32,535 bases of DNA from Candidatus Gastranaerophilales bacterium (GTDB taxonomy: Bacteria; Cyanobacteriota; Vampirovibrionia; Gastranaerophilales; UBA9971): NCBI GenBank assembly GCA_028278305.1, contig JANQEP010000066.1, positions 1 through 32,535 on the forward strand, given 5' to 3'. The notes beneath the pieces are model-generated. The model did not search any database, had not been told where the DNA came from, and saw nothing but the letters and a program-made list of their open reading frames with translations. This document shows positions 24,337 through 32,535 of the stretch, one piece after another. Numbering within the stretch: the first letter of the stretch is position 1; each line of letters begins with the position of its first letter. Position numbers and translations under genes: made by a program.

Positions 24337-24801
24337 CTAGAATAAAGCAGGGATTTTAGGGGAAGTTCTCAACTCCTCCAGGAGTTTTTCAATGTTTGTA
24401 TATTGCCTGAATGCTGAAAGATATCTTAAATGTGCTACCTCATTAATGTCTTTAAGGTAATGCAGGACTTTTTCCCCAATGAAGCTGCTGTTTACTTCTT
24501 TTTTTGCATTCATTAATATTTCTGATTCCACACATTCAGCAATTTTATTAATCATAATACTGTTCACATGATTTTTTTTACATGCATCAGCTATGCTTTT
24601 TACCAGTTTTTCCCTGCAGAATTTTTCTTTTGTTTTGTCTTTTTTTATGACCATTATAGAACTGTTTTCAACTCTTTCGTAAGTTGTAAACCTTCTATGA
24701 CAGTCATCACATTCCCGTCTGCGTCTTATACTTGATTTTTCGCAGGATAATCGGGATTCCAGCACTCTTGTATTTTCATGAGAACAAAAAGGACAGATCA
24801 T
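24337..24801 (-). CDS. nrdR: Transcriptional repressor NrdR
   Basis: Nucleotide-sensing repressor of ribonucleotide reductase genes. The N-terminal zinc ribbon has C3, C6, C31, C34 and the RRRRECDDCHRRFTTYERVE stretch (26-45) typical of NrdR. The ATP-cone domain follows from about residue 49 (VIKKDKTKEKF) to 140. Length of 154 aa is standard. GAGG lies 7 nt before the ATG. No ribonucleotide reductase gene is in the window and I saw no NrdR box here. It converges with the exporter operon. Confidence 0.96.
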   Translation of the reverse strand: MICPFCSHENTRVLESRLSCEKSSIRRRRECDDCHRRFTTYERVENSSIMVIKKDKTKEKFCREKLVKSIADACKKNHVNSIMINKIAECVESEILMNAKKEVNSSFIGEKVLHYLKDINEVAHLRYLSAFRQYTNIEKLLEELRTSPKIPALF

Positions 24802-24944
24802 ATTCAGCCTCTATTTACTTTTTGACGCTTACTATAAGTATAAATAAAGAATATCAGAAAAATTTAGAAATTATTATATCATAAAGTAAGTATTATCAGG
24901 TGACTTAGAGTAAATTTAAAAAAAATCAGAAAAAGTGTCTGTTT

Positions 24945-25769
24945 TTATTTATTTTCAGAAATTTTTTTATTGCAAAATAACATGATTAGACCGGATATTC
25001 CTGTTAATATTAGCAATAAGCTTATAAACTGGGCAATATGCAAACCCATGATGCTGTAAATATTATCTGTTCTGAATATTTCTATAAAAAACCTTCCTAC
25101 AGAATATAAAATCAGATAACTAAGTGTAACAACACCGCTAGTTGCACGAAATTTAGGACGAATCACGTAAAACAGAACAAAAAACACAGCTAAGTTCCAT
25201 ATTGATTCGTACAAAAATGCGGGATGAAAGTATTCGTATTCAAAATACTGCGATGGTCGGTTTTCTGGCGGTATGTAAACTCTTAAAGGAAGATCAGTAG
25301 GAGTTCCAAAAGCTTCAGAATTAAAAAAATTTCCCCAGCGACCTATAGCCTGTCCTAACGGCAAGGCACATGCAAAAAGGTCAGTGTATTTAAGCAAAGA
25401 GATATTTTTAATCCGGGCATAAATCAGCAGAAAGAAAAAACATCCTATTATAACCCCATGAATTGATAGTCCTCCTTTCCATAGCATAAAAATTTCCGCA
25501 GGATGCAAGGAAAAATAATCCCAGCTGAAAATTACATAATACATCCGCGCAAATACAATGCCTCCAACTAAAAGCAGCGTGGCAAGGTTAATTATCTTCT
25601 CTGAATCTATATTTTCCTGTTTTGCAATATGCAAAGACACCCCGAGCCCCGCAAGAAAGGCAATTGCTATAATGATCCCATACCAGTGAACATCAAAGAT
25701 TCCCGGGCTTATAAATATTTCACCCGGGGATTTAAAAGTTATCTGCGCTAAGGTTAAAAACTTCTCCAT
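24945..25769 (-). CDS. lgt: Prolipoprotein diacylglyceryl transferase
   Basis: Inner-membrane enzyme that transfers diacylglycerol from phosphatidylglycerol to the lipobox cysteine of prolipoproteins. About seven membrane helices. Signature residues by comparison with E. coli Lgt: H104 (SIHG), R144 and N147 in GRWGNFFNSEAFG (143-155), the HPAFLYES motif (182-189) and R226/R233 near the last helices (SVGRFFIEIFRTD). Length of 274 aa is typical. No clear ribosome site. Downstream of the OppC-like gene on the same strand, 70 bp apart. It implies that the cell makes lipoproteins. Confidence 0.95.
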   Translation of the reverse strand: MEKFLTLAQITFKSPGEIFISPGIFDVHWYGIIIAIAFLAGLGVSLHIAKQENIDSEKIINLATLLLVGGIVFARMYYVIFSWDYFSLHPAEIFMLWKGGLSIHGVIIGCFFFLLIYARIKNISLLKYTDLFACALPLGQAIGRWGNFFNSEAFGTPTDLPLRVYIPPENRPSQYFEYEYFHPAFLYESIWNLAVFFVLFYVIRPKFRATSGVVTLSYLILYSVGRFFIEIFRTDNIYSIMGLHIAQFISLLLILTGISGLIMLFCNKKISENK

Positions 25770-25839
25770 ATAAAAATCATAAACTAAAAATTTTTTTCAG
25801 GGTTTTTCAGGGAAAAAACAAAAAGCCCGATCAAAATAA

Positions 25840-26919
25840 TTAACGTTTCATCCTGCTCTTAGGATCAAGAATATCCCTTACCGTGTCGCCTACAAGGTTA
25901 AAAGACAGAACCGCAATAAAGATAAGAAAGCCTGGTGTGAGTAACCACGGACGGTAGAGAACATTTATATATTCCTGTGCCTCTTTCAGCATATTCCCCC
26001 AGCTGGCGTCAGGTTGCTGAATCCCCAACCCCAGGAAGCTAAGTCCGGATTCCGCCAGAATATAGCCCGGCACGCTGAGTGTCATTGCAACTATTACATA
26101 ACTTGCTGTCTGAGGAAGGATATGATGTACAATAGTACGCATAGAACTTGCTCCAATTGCCTCTGAAGCTTCCACAAATTCCTTATTCTTTATAGAAAGG
26201 ACCATTCCCCTTACAACCCTGCTAAAACCCGCCCATCCAATAAATGCCAGTATTATTGTAATAAACGCAAACCTCTGCACGCTTGTCATATTAGCAGGAA
26301 GCACAGCTGCAAGAGTAATTAACAGGAAGAAACCGGGTATGCTCATAATGGCTTCGGCGAATCTCATCATCAGGGAATCTGTCTTTCCTCCGAAATAACC
26401 GGAAATTCCACCGTATAGCAGTCCGATAGGGAATGAAATAAACAGGGCAAGAAACCCTATGGTCAATGAAATCTGCCCACCGTAGAAAAGCCTTGAAAAA
26501 ACATCCCTGCCGTTTATATCAGCTCCCAGCAGAAAAAGCCTGCCGGGTTCATCAACACCTATAAAATGAATATCAGACGGTATAAAACCGAATAATTTAT
26601 AATCCTGTCCTTTAGTAAAAAATTTCAGGTAATATTTTTGGGATTTATCCGGAATATAGTCCATCCTGAAAGTCTGCGGGTTAAAACGCCTTTCGTAGTT
26701 ATAGGTGTATGGCAAGCAAAGTTCGCCTTGCTGGTTTATTATATAAATTTTTGAGGGAGGAGAGTAAGACAGGTTTCTGTCGCTGAAATATTTTGAATAT
26801 GGCGCGAAAAATCCGGCAAAAACAATGAAAATATACATTGAAAACAGTACGATTATTGCGCTCAGTACAATTTTATCTCTTGTAAGTCTTTTTATAAATT
26901 TATTTTGTATTATTTTCAT
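25840..26919 (-). CDS. OppC/DppC-type ABC transporter permease
   Basis: Inner-membrane permease of a peptide/nickel-type ABC importer. TM1 (about 17-37) is followed by an extended outer region (about 40-130) containing KIYIINQQGELCLPYTY and LLGADINGRDVFSRL. Five C-terminal helices carry the EAA loop EASEAIGASSMRTIVHHILP (about 243-262). At 359 aa it is longer than E. coli OppC because of the outer insert, a form seen in several phyla. The binding protein, OppB-type permease and ATPases are not in the window; upstream is the divergent hisS. No ribosome site lies near the ATG. The substrate is unknown. Confidence 0.88.
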   Translation of the reverse strand: MKIIQNKFIKRLTRDKIVLSAIIVLFSMYIFIVFAGFFAPYSKYFSDRNLSYSPPSKIYIINQQGELCLPYTYNYERRFNPQTFRMDYIPDKSQKYYLKFFTKGQDYKLFGFIPSDIHFIGVDEPGRLFLLGADINGRDVFSRLFYGGQISLTIGFLALFISFPIGLLYGGISGYFGGKTDSLMMRFAEAIMSIPGFFLLITLAAVLPANMTSVQRFAFITIILAFIGWAGFSRVVRGMVLSIKNKEFVEASEAIGASSMRTIVHHILPQTASYVIVAMTLSVPGYILAESGLSFLGLGIQQPDASWGNMLKEAQEYINVLYRPWLLTPGFLIFIAVLSFNLVGDTVRDILDPKSRMKR

Positions 26920-27093
26920 CAGGACAACTTTTCAGGTCTTTTTTCTCCTACTAAAATATACTACATCTAAGCCTAAAAGATTAATACAAAACCAGGTACT
27001 TGTAAGAAACAAAAACGAAGAAAATTAAAATGTAAAAAGGGTTTAAGATATTTTTATAATATAATTAAACTGAATAAATTTAATGAGAAAAAA

Positions 27094-28347
27094 ATGAACT
27101 ATAAAGCTCCGAAAGGAACAAAAGACATACTGCCTTACGAGGCACATATATGGAAATATATAGAAGACAAAGCTCAAAATATCCTTGAAAAAGCTAATTA
27201 TAAAGAAATAAGAACCCCTGTTTTTGAATCCACTGAACTTTTCACCAGAGGTGTAGGGGATTCTACCGATATTGTGAACAAAGAAATGTACACATTCCTG
27301 CAAAAAGGCAGAAGCCTGACACTCAGACCTGAAAATACCGCAGGAGTAGTAAGGTCTTTTATTGAACATGGAATGCACAGGCTTCCCAGTCCGCTAAAGC
27401 TCTGGTATAAAGGAGCAATGTTCAGGTATGAAAGACCCCAGGCCGGAAGACAACGGCAATTTCACCAGCTGGGATTGGAACTTTTCGGAATTGAAAACCC
27501 TTGTGCAGATGCTGAAGTTATTCAGATTGCAATGAATTTCCTGGATGAGCTGGGCTTAAGCGGTCTTTCACTAGAAATAAACAATATAGGCTGCCCTGAG
27601 TGCAGGAATGAATATAAAAAGCAGATAAAAAGCGTCATTAAACCTAAACTGGAGGATTTCTGCCCGGATTGTCTTGTCAGGTTCGAAAAAAACCCTCTAA
27701 GAATACTTGACTGCAAAAACGAAAAATGCAGGCAGCTTCTTTGTTTACCGGAGATAGACAGCGTAATAAGCCGGGATTTTATCTGCGAATCCTGCGTAGC
27801 ACATTTTGAAGAGCTAAAAGAATATTTAAAAACTTTAAATATCAAATATACTGTCAATAAAAAGCTGGTAAGAGGTCTTGATTACTATAATAAAACTGTT
27901 TTTGAAATAACCAGCACAAACCTCGGCTCACAAAACGCTGTTTGCGGAGGAGGAAGATACGATCCCCTGGTATCTACGCTGGGAGGTCCGCAAACTCCGG
28001 CTGTTGGCTGGGCAATAGGCATGGAAAGACTTATAAGTTTATGTAAAGTCCCCGAGGAAAAACCCCTTGATGTTTTTATTGTCTCTGATAACAAAAAACA
28101 AGCCCTGAAACTTGCCTCAGAACTAAGAGGCTTAGGAATTTCCGTTGACCTGGATTTTTTAGCGAGAAAATTTGCAAAGCAGATGGAAAAAGCCTCAAAA
28201 ACAGGTGCAAAATTTGCGTTGATTCTCGGAGAAGAAGAATTAAAAACCGGTACGTTGACTCTTAAAAACTTATCAACAGGCAAACAGGAGAGTATTTCCA
28301 TAAAAGAAATCCCTCAAAGAATTTTTTCTTTACCCCTTAATTTTTAG
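27094..28347 (+). CDS. hisS: Histidyl-tRNA synthetase
   Basis: Class II aminoacyl-tRNA synthetase charging tRNA-His. Visible: motif 1 region around 40-60, motif 2 WYKGAMFRYERPQAGRQRQFHQLG (104-127), HisA signature LVRGLDYYNKTVFE (258-271), CGGGRYDPL (284-292), motif 3 GWAIGMERL (305-313), and a C-terminal anticodon-binding domain (about 320-417). The insertion domain is cysteine-rich (C167, C170, C190, C193, C207, C212, C217, C231, C234), as in many bacterial HisRS, and may bind zinc. Length of 417 aa is typical. The start has only weak GAG upstream. Divergent from the OppC-like gene. Confidence 0.97.
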   Translation: MNYKAPKGTKDILPYEAHIWKYIEDKAQNILEKANYKEIRTPVFESTELFTRGVGDSTDIVNKEMYTFLQKGRSLTLRPENTAGVVRSFIEHGMHRLPSPLKLWYKGAMFRYERPQAGRQRQFHQLGLELFGIENPCADAEVIQIAMNFLDELGLSGLSLEINNIGCPECRNEYKKQIKSVIKPKLEDFCPDCLVRFEKNPLRILDCKNEKCRQLLCLPEIDSVISRDFICESCVAHFEELKEYLKTLNIKYTVNKKLVRGLDYYNKTVFEITSTNLGSQNAVCGGGRYDPLVSTLGGPQTPAVGWAIGMERLISLCKVPEEKPLDVFIVSDNKKQALKLASELRGLGISVDLDFLARKFAKQMEKASKTGAKFALILGEEELKTGTLTLKNLSTGKQESISIKEIPQRIFSLPLNF

Positions 28348-28422
28348 CGAAACATACACCCACTATGCTGGAAAATGAATCCGCATTTTAGCAGGCGGTG
28401 CTATATGTATTTTGTTTATGTC

Positions 28423-28692
28423 TTAATCTGCTTTTTTACAGCAGCCTGTTAACCAGTGAAGCGCTAAAGCAGGGGATAGCACAAAAAAGATTAAAATAAC
28501 TTTAAGACATCCTAAAAGAATAAAAACAAAATTACGGTAAAAATCAGGATCAACACCATACCAGACCTGTGCCATTTCTGTTGCAAAGTCCTTTAGGAAA
28601 ATATAGGATACTACACTGATTATAAAAAACAAAAAGCCTATAACGAAAAATTTATAAAGAAACTTTTTAGCTAAAATGAGTTTTTCATTCAT
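28423..28692 (-). CDS. Small two-helix membrane protein, hypothetical
   Basis: An 89-aa protein with two clear membrane helices (about 13-33 and 51-78), a short acidic outer or inner loop (FATEMAQVWYGVDPDFYRN) between them, and a C-terminal CCKKAD tail. A strong AAGGAG site lies 8 nt before the ATG, which supports translation. No family recognised. It is monocistronic, converging with hisS and divergent from the eRF1-like gene. Confidence 0.65.
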   Translation of the reverse strand: MNEKLILAKKFLYKFFVIGFLFFIISVVSYIFLKDFATEMAQVWYGVDPDFYRNFVFILLGCLKVILIFFVLSPALALHWLTGCCKKAD

Positions 28693-28856
28693 AACTCTAT
28701 CTCCTTTAGATTAATACAAATAATAGTTTACACATTTTAAGTTATTTATAAAAGCGCTTTTTGAATAATACTATAAATTTTGTATTACCTTGAAGTGTAA
28801 TGAAAACCTGAAAAACAGATAGTATTATGTTTTAGTTATAATAACAAAAATGAGCT

Positions 28857-29984
28857 ATGCAAAATAAAAAACTGTCTTATCTTTCAAAACTTCCTGAAAC
28901 CGGCTTTCCTTTTATAACCCTCTACCTGCATGTAAATGCGCATGAATATCTGGAGCAAAAGGAAAAAGACAGGATTTTCATTAAAAATTCTTTTCAGGAA
29001 GCAGAAAAAAAGCTTCATAATAAAAATGACAGGGAAAAACTTATCAGCCTGCGAAAAGATGCTGAAAAAATAATGTATTTTCTGGAAAATAAGTTAATTT
29101 CAAAAGCACACGGGGCGGCAATATTTGCCTGTGATAAACTGGGAGTTTTTGAAGTTTTCCATTCCATAATGCCTTTTGAAAACAGCTTTGCCGTAAACTC
29201 CATACCTCACCTGAAACAACTTGCATATCATTTTGACGAGTGCGAAAACGCTCTTGTAGTGATGACCGACAAGCAAAATACAAGGATTTTTAACGTCAGG
29301 CTCGGCGGATTTATTTTTGATGAAATAGATATGAAACATGAAATTCATGGGTTCCATAAAAAAGGCGGCTGGGCACAGATGAGATATCAAAGGCATATTG
29401 AAAACCAGGCTCATACGCATTTTAAGGAAGTAGCAAGGATTACCTCAGAGATGCTGGATAATAATTCATATGATAATCTTATAATCATAGGGCAGCATTA
29501 CGAGGTTAAAAACCTTCAAACACTTCTGCCTAAGAGGATAAACTTAAAAACAATTGATATAAATTCCCTGGATATGAGAGAAAATATCAATCATATACTG
29601 GAAAAAATAATTTCTGACCTGCATGAAAATGAAATTCATAAAGAAATAAAGGCGGTAGAAAACATAATAGAAACGTCCCCGATAAACTCTACGCTGGGAA
29701 TGCAGGACACTATAAGACTTATAGAAGAAGGACGAGCTGATACAATAGTTATTCCCGGATATAAAACCTATCAGGGCTGGAAATGCAACGGGTGTTTATA
29801 TGTGGCAAAAGATCAATACCAGCCCGGCTGTCCCGAATGTAATGGCAATTACAGGGAAACAGACCTGGTTGAGGAAATAATAAGGCTCACCGTTCAAAAC
29901 AACGGCAAAATAGAAATGGTTAAGGATACAGCCGCTGAAAAACTTGAAAAATTTGAAGGAATAGGGGCTTTAATCAGGTATTAA
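28857..29984 (+). CDS. Bacterial eRF1/Vms1-like protein (baeRF-type)
   Basis: Related to archaeal/eukaryotic peptide release factor 1 and Vms1, as described for bacterial eRF1 homologues. An N-terminal region (1-125) is followed by the VMTDKQNTRIFNVRLG strand-turn (135-150) and a catalytic-loop-like GGWAQMRYQRHIENQ (170-184), in place of GGQ. The eRF1 domain-3-like part (about 200-300, GMQDTIRLIEEGRADTIVI) and a C-terminal zinc ribbon (C310, C313, C325, C328) complete it. A role in releasing peptides or tRNA from stalled ribosomes is inferred from relatives and not proven in bacteria. Length is 375 aa. No ribosome site; the ATG at 28857 gives the full domain. Confidence 0.82.
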   Translation: MQNKKLSYLSKLPETGFPFITLYLHVNAHEYLEQKEKDRIFIKNSFQEAEKKLHNKNDREKLISLRKDAEKIMYFLENKLISKAHGAAIFACDKLGVFEVFHSIMPFENSFAVNSIPHLKQLAYHFDECENALVVMTDKQNTRIFNVRLGGFIFDEIDMKHEIHGFHKKGGWAQMRYQRHIENQAHTHFKEVARITSEMLDNNSYDNLIIIGQHYEVKNLQTLLPKRINLKTIDINSLDMRENINHILEKIISDLHENEIHKEIKAVENIIETSPINSTLGMQDTIRLIEEGRADTIVIPGYKTYQGWKCNGCLYVAKDQYQPGCPECNGNYRETDLVEEIIRLTVQNNGKIEMVKDTAAEKLEKFEGIGALIRY

Positions 29985-30020
29985 GGAAGTAATAAAAAAT
30001 TCTTACATAAAATTCCCAAT

Positions 30021-30050
30021 AAAAACAGCCTTTTTTATTTATAAGGCTGT
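30021..30050 (-). terminator. Intrinsic terminator of the Skp-like gene
   Basis: Read on the minus strand, ACAGCCTT (30050-30043) pairs with AAGGCTGT (30032-30025) and is followed by TTTTT. It lies 28 bp past the Skp-like stop codon. The plus-strand 3' side lacks a T-run, so it mainly serves the minus strand, though the stem also follows the eRF1-like gene. Confidence 0.75.
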
Positions 30051-30077
30051 CATCGATATGCACGCTGTGGTTGGGCA

Positions 30078-30536
30078 TTATTTCTCTAATTCAGCTAAAA
30101 CTTTTTTTGTTATATCTTCTCCCCCGGCGATTACAGTTTGTTTATCCATTACAAGGTCATATTTTCCATCATCTGCTACTTTTTTTATGGTTAGTAAAAT
30201 ATCACTTTGAACCTGTTGCCATTTTTTAGAAAAAATTTCTCTATATGTTTTACTTTTTGTCAGAATTTCCTCCGCAAGTTTTTTTTCCTTTTGGTCTTTA
30301 ACCTCTGCTTCCTTTATTTTTTTAACTTCTTCCCTTGCTTTTGCGATCATTTTATTTATTTCTTTCTGGTTCACCTGCAAATCAGCCTGGGCTTTTTGAG
30401 CTTTACCATAATTTTTAACAACCTGGACCATATCAACCAGAGCTATTTTAACTTCAGCGGAACTTTTGGAGTTAAACCCAAATAAGAAGCTAAATATAGC
30501 AAGTGTAATCATAAATAATTTTGTTTTATTTCTCAT
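30078..30536 (-). CDS. OmpH/Skp-family periplasmic chaperone
   Basis: Probable periplasmic holdase for outer membrane proteins. A signal peptide (about 1-27, ending SKSSA) is followed by the family's conserved opening VKIALVDMVQVVKNYGKAQ (29-47). A long, Lys/Glu-rich helical hairpin (about 48-125) then leads to the closing strand-rich YDLVMDKQTVIAGGEDITKKVL (124-145). At 152 aa it has the usual Skp size. AAAGG lies about 9 nt before the ATG. No bamA or lpx genes adjoin, which is the common context elsewhere. Presence of this gene supports an outer membrane. Confidence 0.85.
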   Translation of the reverse strand: MRNKTKLFMITLAIFSFLFGFNSKSSAEVKIALVDMVQVVKNYGKAQKAQADLQVNQKEINKMIAKAREEVKKIKEAEVKDQKEKKLAEEILTKSKTYREIFSKKWQQVQSDILLTIKKVADDGKYDLVMDKQTVIAGGEDITKKVLAELEK

Positions 30537-30868
30537 TTTATAAACCTTTCTTTTACTATGTCGATTAACAAGAAAATATTAAAAAAAATCTTTTATTTTT
30601 TATATAAGCCAAATGTCTAATAAAGTATTAAACAGGAGAACTAGCTCTTGATACCAAACTAGAGAGTAAAGAAAAATAATATTTGTTAAGAAAATGTTTA
30701 CAAATTTTTAAGGCTAATCATAGGGAAAATTCCCCGTATAAAGTGAAAAAAACAAAACAGCCCGATTTACTTATGTAAAATAATTTTTTACTCCTGAGAA
30801 AATAAGAGCCTTCCCTGATTTTTGCTGATAAAATAAAACATATTTTTACAGGGGACTGAGAAGTTATC
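30537..30868. other. Divergent intergenic region, Skp-like gene to AGCS symporter
   Basis: These 332 bp hold the promoters of two divergent genes. It is AT-rich with several A/T runs. I saw no convincing paired -35/-10 boxes, operator palindrome, riboswitch or terminator. No gene is supported. Confidence 0.5.
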
Positions 30869-32437
30869 ATGAGAAAAATTTTTCTGCTGGTAAATTTAGT
30901 AATACTTTTTTTTATTTCAGACAAAGCATTTGCAGAAGGAATTGACAAAAAAATAGATAATCTGATTGCACCGGCTTCTGACGCTGTTTCCGGGCTTGTT
31001 TTTTACCCGGTAAGTATAAACAGTGTAGATATGCCTGTAATTATTATCTGGCTTTTAGTCGGCGCTATAGTCTTTACAATTATAACAAAAGGTATCGGGG
31101 TCTGGGGGTTCAAGCACGCTGTTGAACTGGTTTTTGGAAAAAAGAAAAATAATGAAGTAAAAGACAGCGGTGATAAAGGGGAAGTTTCTTCGTTTCAGGC
31201 GCTTTCAACCGCATTATCAGGAACAATCGGGCTTGGTAACATAGCAGGTGTTGCAATAGCTATTACAATGGGAGGTCCGGGCGCTGTTTTCTGGATGATT
31301 ATAGGTTCAATCTTCGGAATGGCTACAAAATTTATGGAAGCCACACTCGGAATTAAATACAGAAGGGTAAATCCGGATGGAAGTATTTCCGGAGGACCAA
31401 TGTATTACATTTCCCATGGACTGACGAGGATGAAAATGAGATGGCTTGGACAGCCCCTTGCTGTAATATTTTCCTGGATGTGTATTGCTGCAGCTATTGG
31501 AGGCGGTAATATGTTCCAGGTCTCAATGGCAACTTCCCAGATTGTAGAAGTAACCGGAGGCCAGGACAGTTTTTTTCAGTCTAATAGCTGGGTTTTTGGA
31601 CTTTTAATTGCGCTAATCATCAGTATGATAATTATCGGTGGAATCAAGAGCATAGCAAAAGTTACAGAAAAAATAGTGCCTTTTATGTGCATTCTTTATA
31701 TGATTTCAGGATTTGTAGTGATTTTATATCATTTTACGGAAATTCCAAATGTAATAGCCCTGGTTATTAATGAAGCTTTTAACCCCGAAGCTGTAGAAGG
31801 GGGTATAATCGGTTCTATTATCTGGGGTCTAAGACGTTCAGTTCAATCAAATGAAGCAGGTGTAGGCACTGCGCCAATTGCATATGCTACGGTAAAAACC
31901 CATGAACCCGTATCTCAGGGATTTGTTTCCCTGCTGGAACCTTTTATTGACACAGTTATTTTATGTTCAATTACGGCTTTTGTCATTCTGGTAACCGGAG
32001 CACATGCAAGTACAGAAGGTCTTGTGGGAGTTAAGCTTACTTCCATGGCTTTTGAGTCTGTAATACCATTTTTTCCTTATATTTTAGCGCTTGTAATTAC
32101 TCTTTTTGCTCTTTCAACATTACTCTCCTGGTCTTATTACGGTCAAAAAGCCTGGAACTATCTTTTTGGAGAAGGTGAAAAAAGAACCAGAACCTATCAG
32201 TTAATTTTTTGTATTTTCATAGTCATAGGATCTTCAATGAATATGGCAAGTATCATTGATTTTACGGATGCAATGCTGCTTGCAATGGCTGTTCCTAATA
32301 TTATAGGAATATATCTGCTAACTCCCCAGGTATTAAGAGAACTGAGAGTCTACTGTGCAAAATACAAGGTGGGAATATTTAAAAACTCCGTCTCAGAAGT
32401 ACTTGCAGATTCCGCTGTCCCGGAAGTAAAAAGATAA
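30869..32437 (+). CDS. Alanine/glycine:cation symporter (AGCS family)
   Basis: Inner-membrane secondary transporter importing alanine or glycine with Na+ or H+. The 522 residues start with a signal-like helix (about 3-22), then about ten membrane helices. The AGCS core is clear: STALSGTIGLGNIAGVA (113-129), GGPGAVFWMIIGSIFGMATKF (135-155), GGPMYYI, and the SNEAGVGTAPIA motif in the second half. Length is slightly above the usual 450-500 aa because of the N-terminal extension (about 1-55). A GGGGA lies about 12 nt upstream of the ATG. It stands alone at the right edge. Confidence 0.93.
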   Translation: MRKIFLLVNLVILFFISDKAFAEGIDKKIDNLIAPASDAVSGLVFYPVSINSVDMPVIIIWLLVGAIVFTIITKGIGVWGFKHAVELVFGKKKNNEVKDSGDKGEVSSFQALSTALSGTIGLGNIAGVAIAITMGGPGAVFWMIIGSIFGMATKFMEATLGIKYRRVNPDGSISGGPMYYISHGLTRMKMRWLGQPLAVIFSWMCIAAAIGGGNMFQVSMATSQIVEVTGGQDSFFQSNSWVFGLLIALIISMIIIGGIKSIAKVTEKIVPFMCILYMISGFVVILYHFTEIPNVIALVINEAFNPEAVEGGIIGSIIWGLRRSVQSNEAGVGTAPIAYATVKTHEPVSQGFVSLLEPFIDTVILCSITAFVILVTGAHASTEGLVGVKLTSMAFESVIPFFPYILALVITLFALSTLLSWSYYGQKAWNYLFGEGEKRTRTYQLIFCIFIVIGSSMNMASIIDFTDAMLLAMAVPNIIGIYLLTPQVLRELRVYCAKYKVGIFKNSVSEVLADSAVPEVKR

Positions 32438-32535
32438 TAATACCCTGTTGCTAAAACATAACCCTGAAACTTATTATCACTTAAAAGCCGGTTAATACCA
32501 AAAGACCTAACACAAAAAATAACCCGGCATTACAT

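Noticed and set aside
25815-25840. ATCGGGCTTTTTGTTTTTT on the minus strand after the OppC-like gene, similar to a sequence near 30750-30765
   Set aside because: Looks like the 3' half of a terminator, but the matching 5' arm is missing at both places, so no terminator is called.
30718-30948. Minus-strand 76-codon frame before the AGCS symporter
   Set aside because: Overlaps the symporter start antisense; no ribosome site or domain.

Overview
This AT-rich window looks like chromosome of an anaerobic, fermentative bacterium with a Gram-negative-type envelope. It carries an NADH-linked [FeFe] hydrogenase, prolipoprotein transferase, a Skp/OmpH-type periplasmic chaperone and an adaptor-plus-ABC exporter. 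The mix, with several lineage-restricted hypothetical proteins, would suit an uncultured group such as the Melainabacteria/Vampirovibrionia or Margulisbacteria. That placement is only an impression. I see no rRNA, tRNA, CRISPR array, phage or transposase gene.

Layout. (1) 345-4894, minus strand: hydC-hydB-hydA encode a trimeric, probably electron-bifurcating [FeFe] hydrogenase. A near-consensus Rex (NADH/NAD+ sensor) operator lies just upstream of hydC. (2) 5196-6494, minus: an M20-type di-zinc aminopeptidase. (3) 6664-8001, plus: a 40-aa protein and a 393-aa Lys/Glu-rich protein whose N-terminus is homologous to it. (4) 8541-11451: shikimate kinase converging with an SbcC/Rad50-like ATPase, the coding ends overlapping by 50 bp. 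(5) 11641-14868: an exported hypothetical protein, a YihY/BrkB membrane protein, a DUF4395 membrane protein and a WecA/TagO-like phosphosugar transferase. (6) 15417-17063: a membrane-anchored helical protein of unknown function. (7) 17189-20652, all minus: a DtxR-type metalloregulator, a truncated DtxR-like protein, a DUF5320 protein, a 406-aa membrane protein, a DUF2023 protein, an 87-aa protein and a flavodoxin, ending at a strong terminator. (8) 21212-24262, plus: an adaptor, permease and ATPase of a MacAB/Lol-like exporter. (9) 24337-30536: nrdR, lgt, a lone OppC-type permease, hisS, a small membrane protein, a bacterial eRF1-like protein and a Skp-like chaperone. (10) 30869-32437: an AGCS alanine/glycine:cation symporter.

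Most notable is cluster 7. Three imperfect 18-bp inverted repeats of the form TGTTAGG-N8-ACA lie in front of the regulator gene, the truncated regulator and the DUF2023/flavodoxin operon. The first sits exactly in the spacer of a good promoter. This points to an iron-responsive regulon that swaps ferredoxin for flavodoxin. The truncated regulator has lost both its DNA-binding domain and its metal ligands.

The longer intergenic stretches hold non-coding mobile or palindromic repeats. These include a MITE-like element with 19-bp perfect terminal inverted repeats ending in TA, two copies of a second element that differ by an internal deletion, and three smaller foldback elements. A decayed relative of the same repeats separates hydB from hydA.
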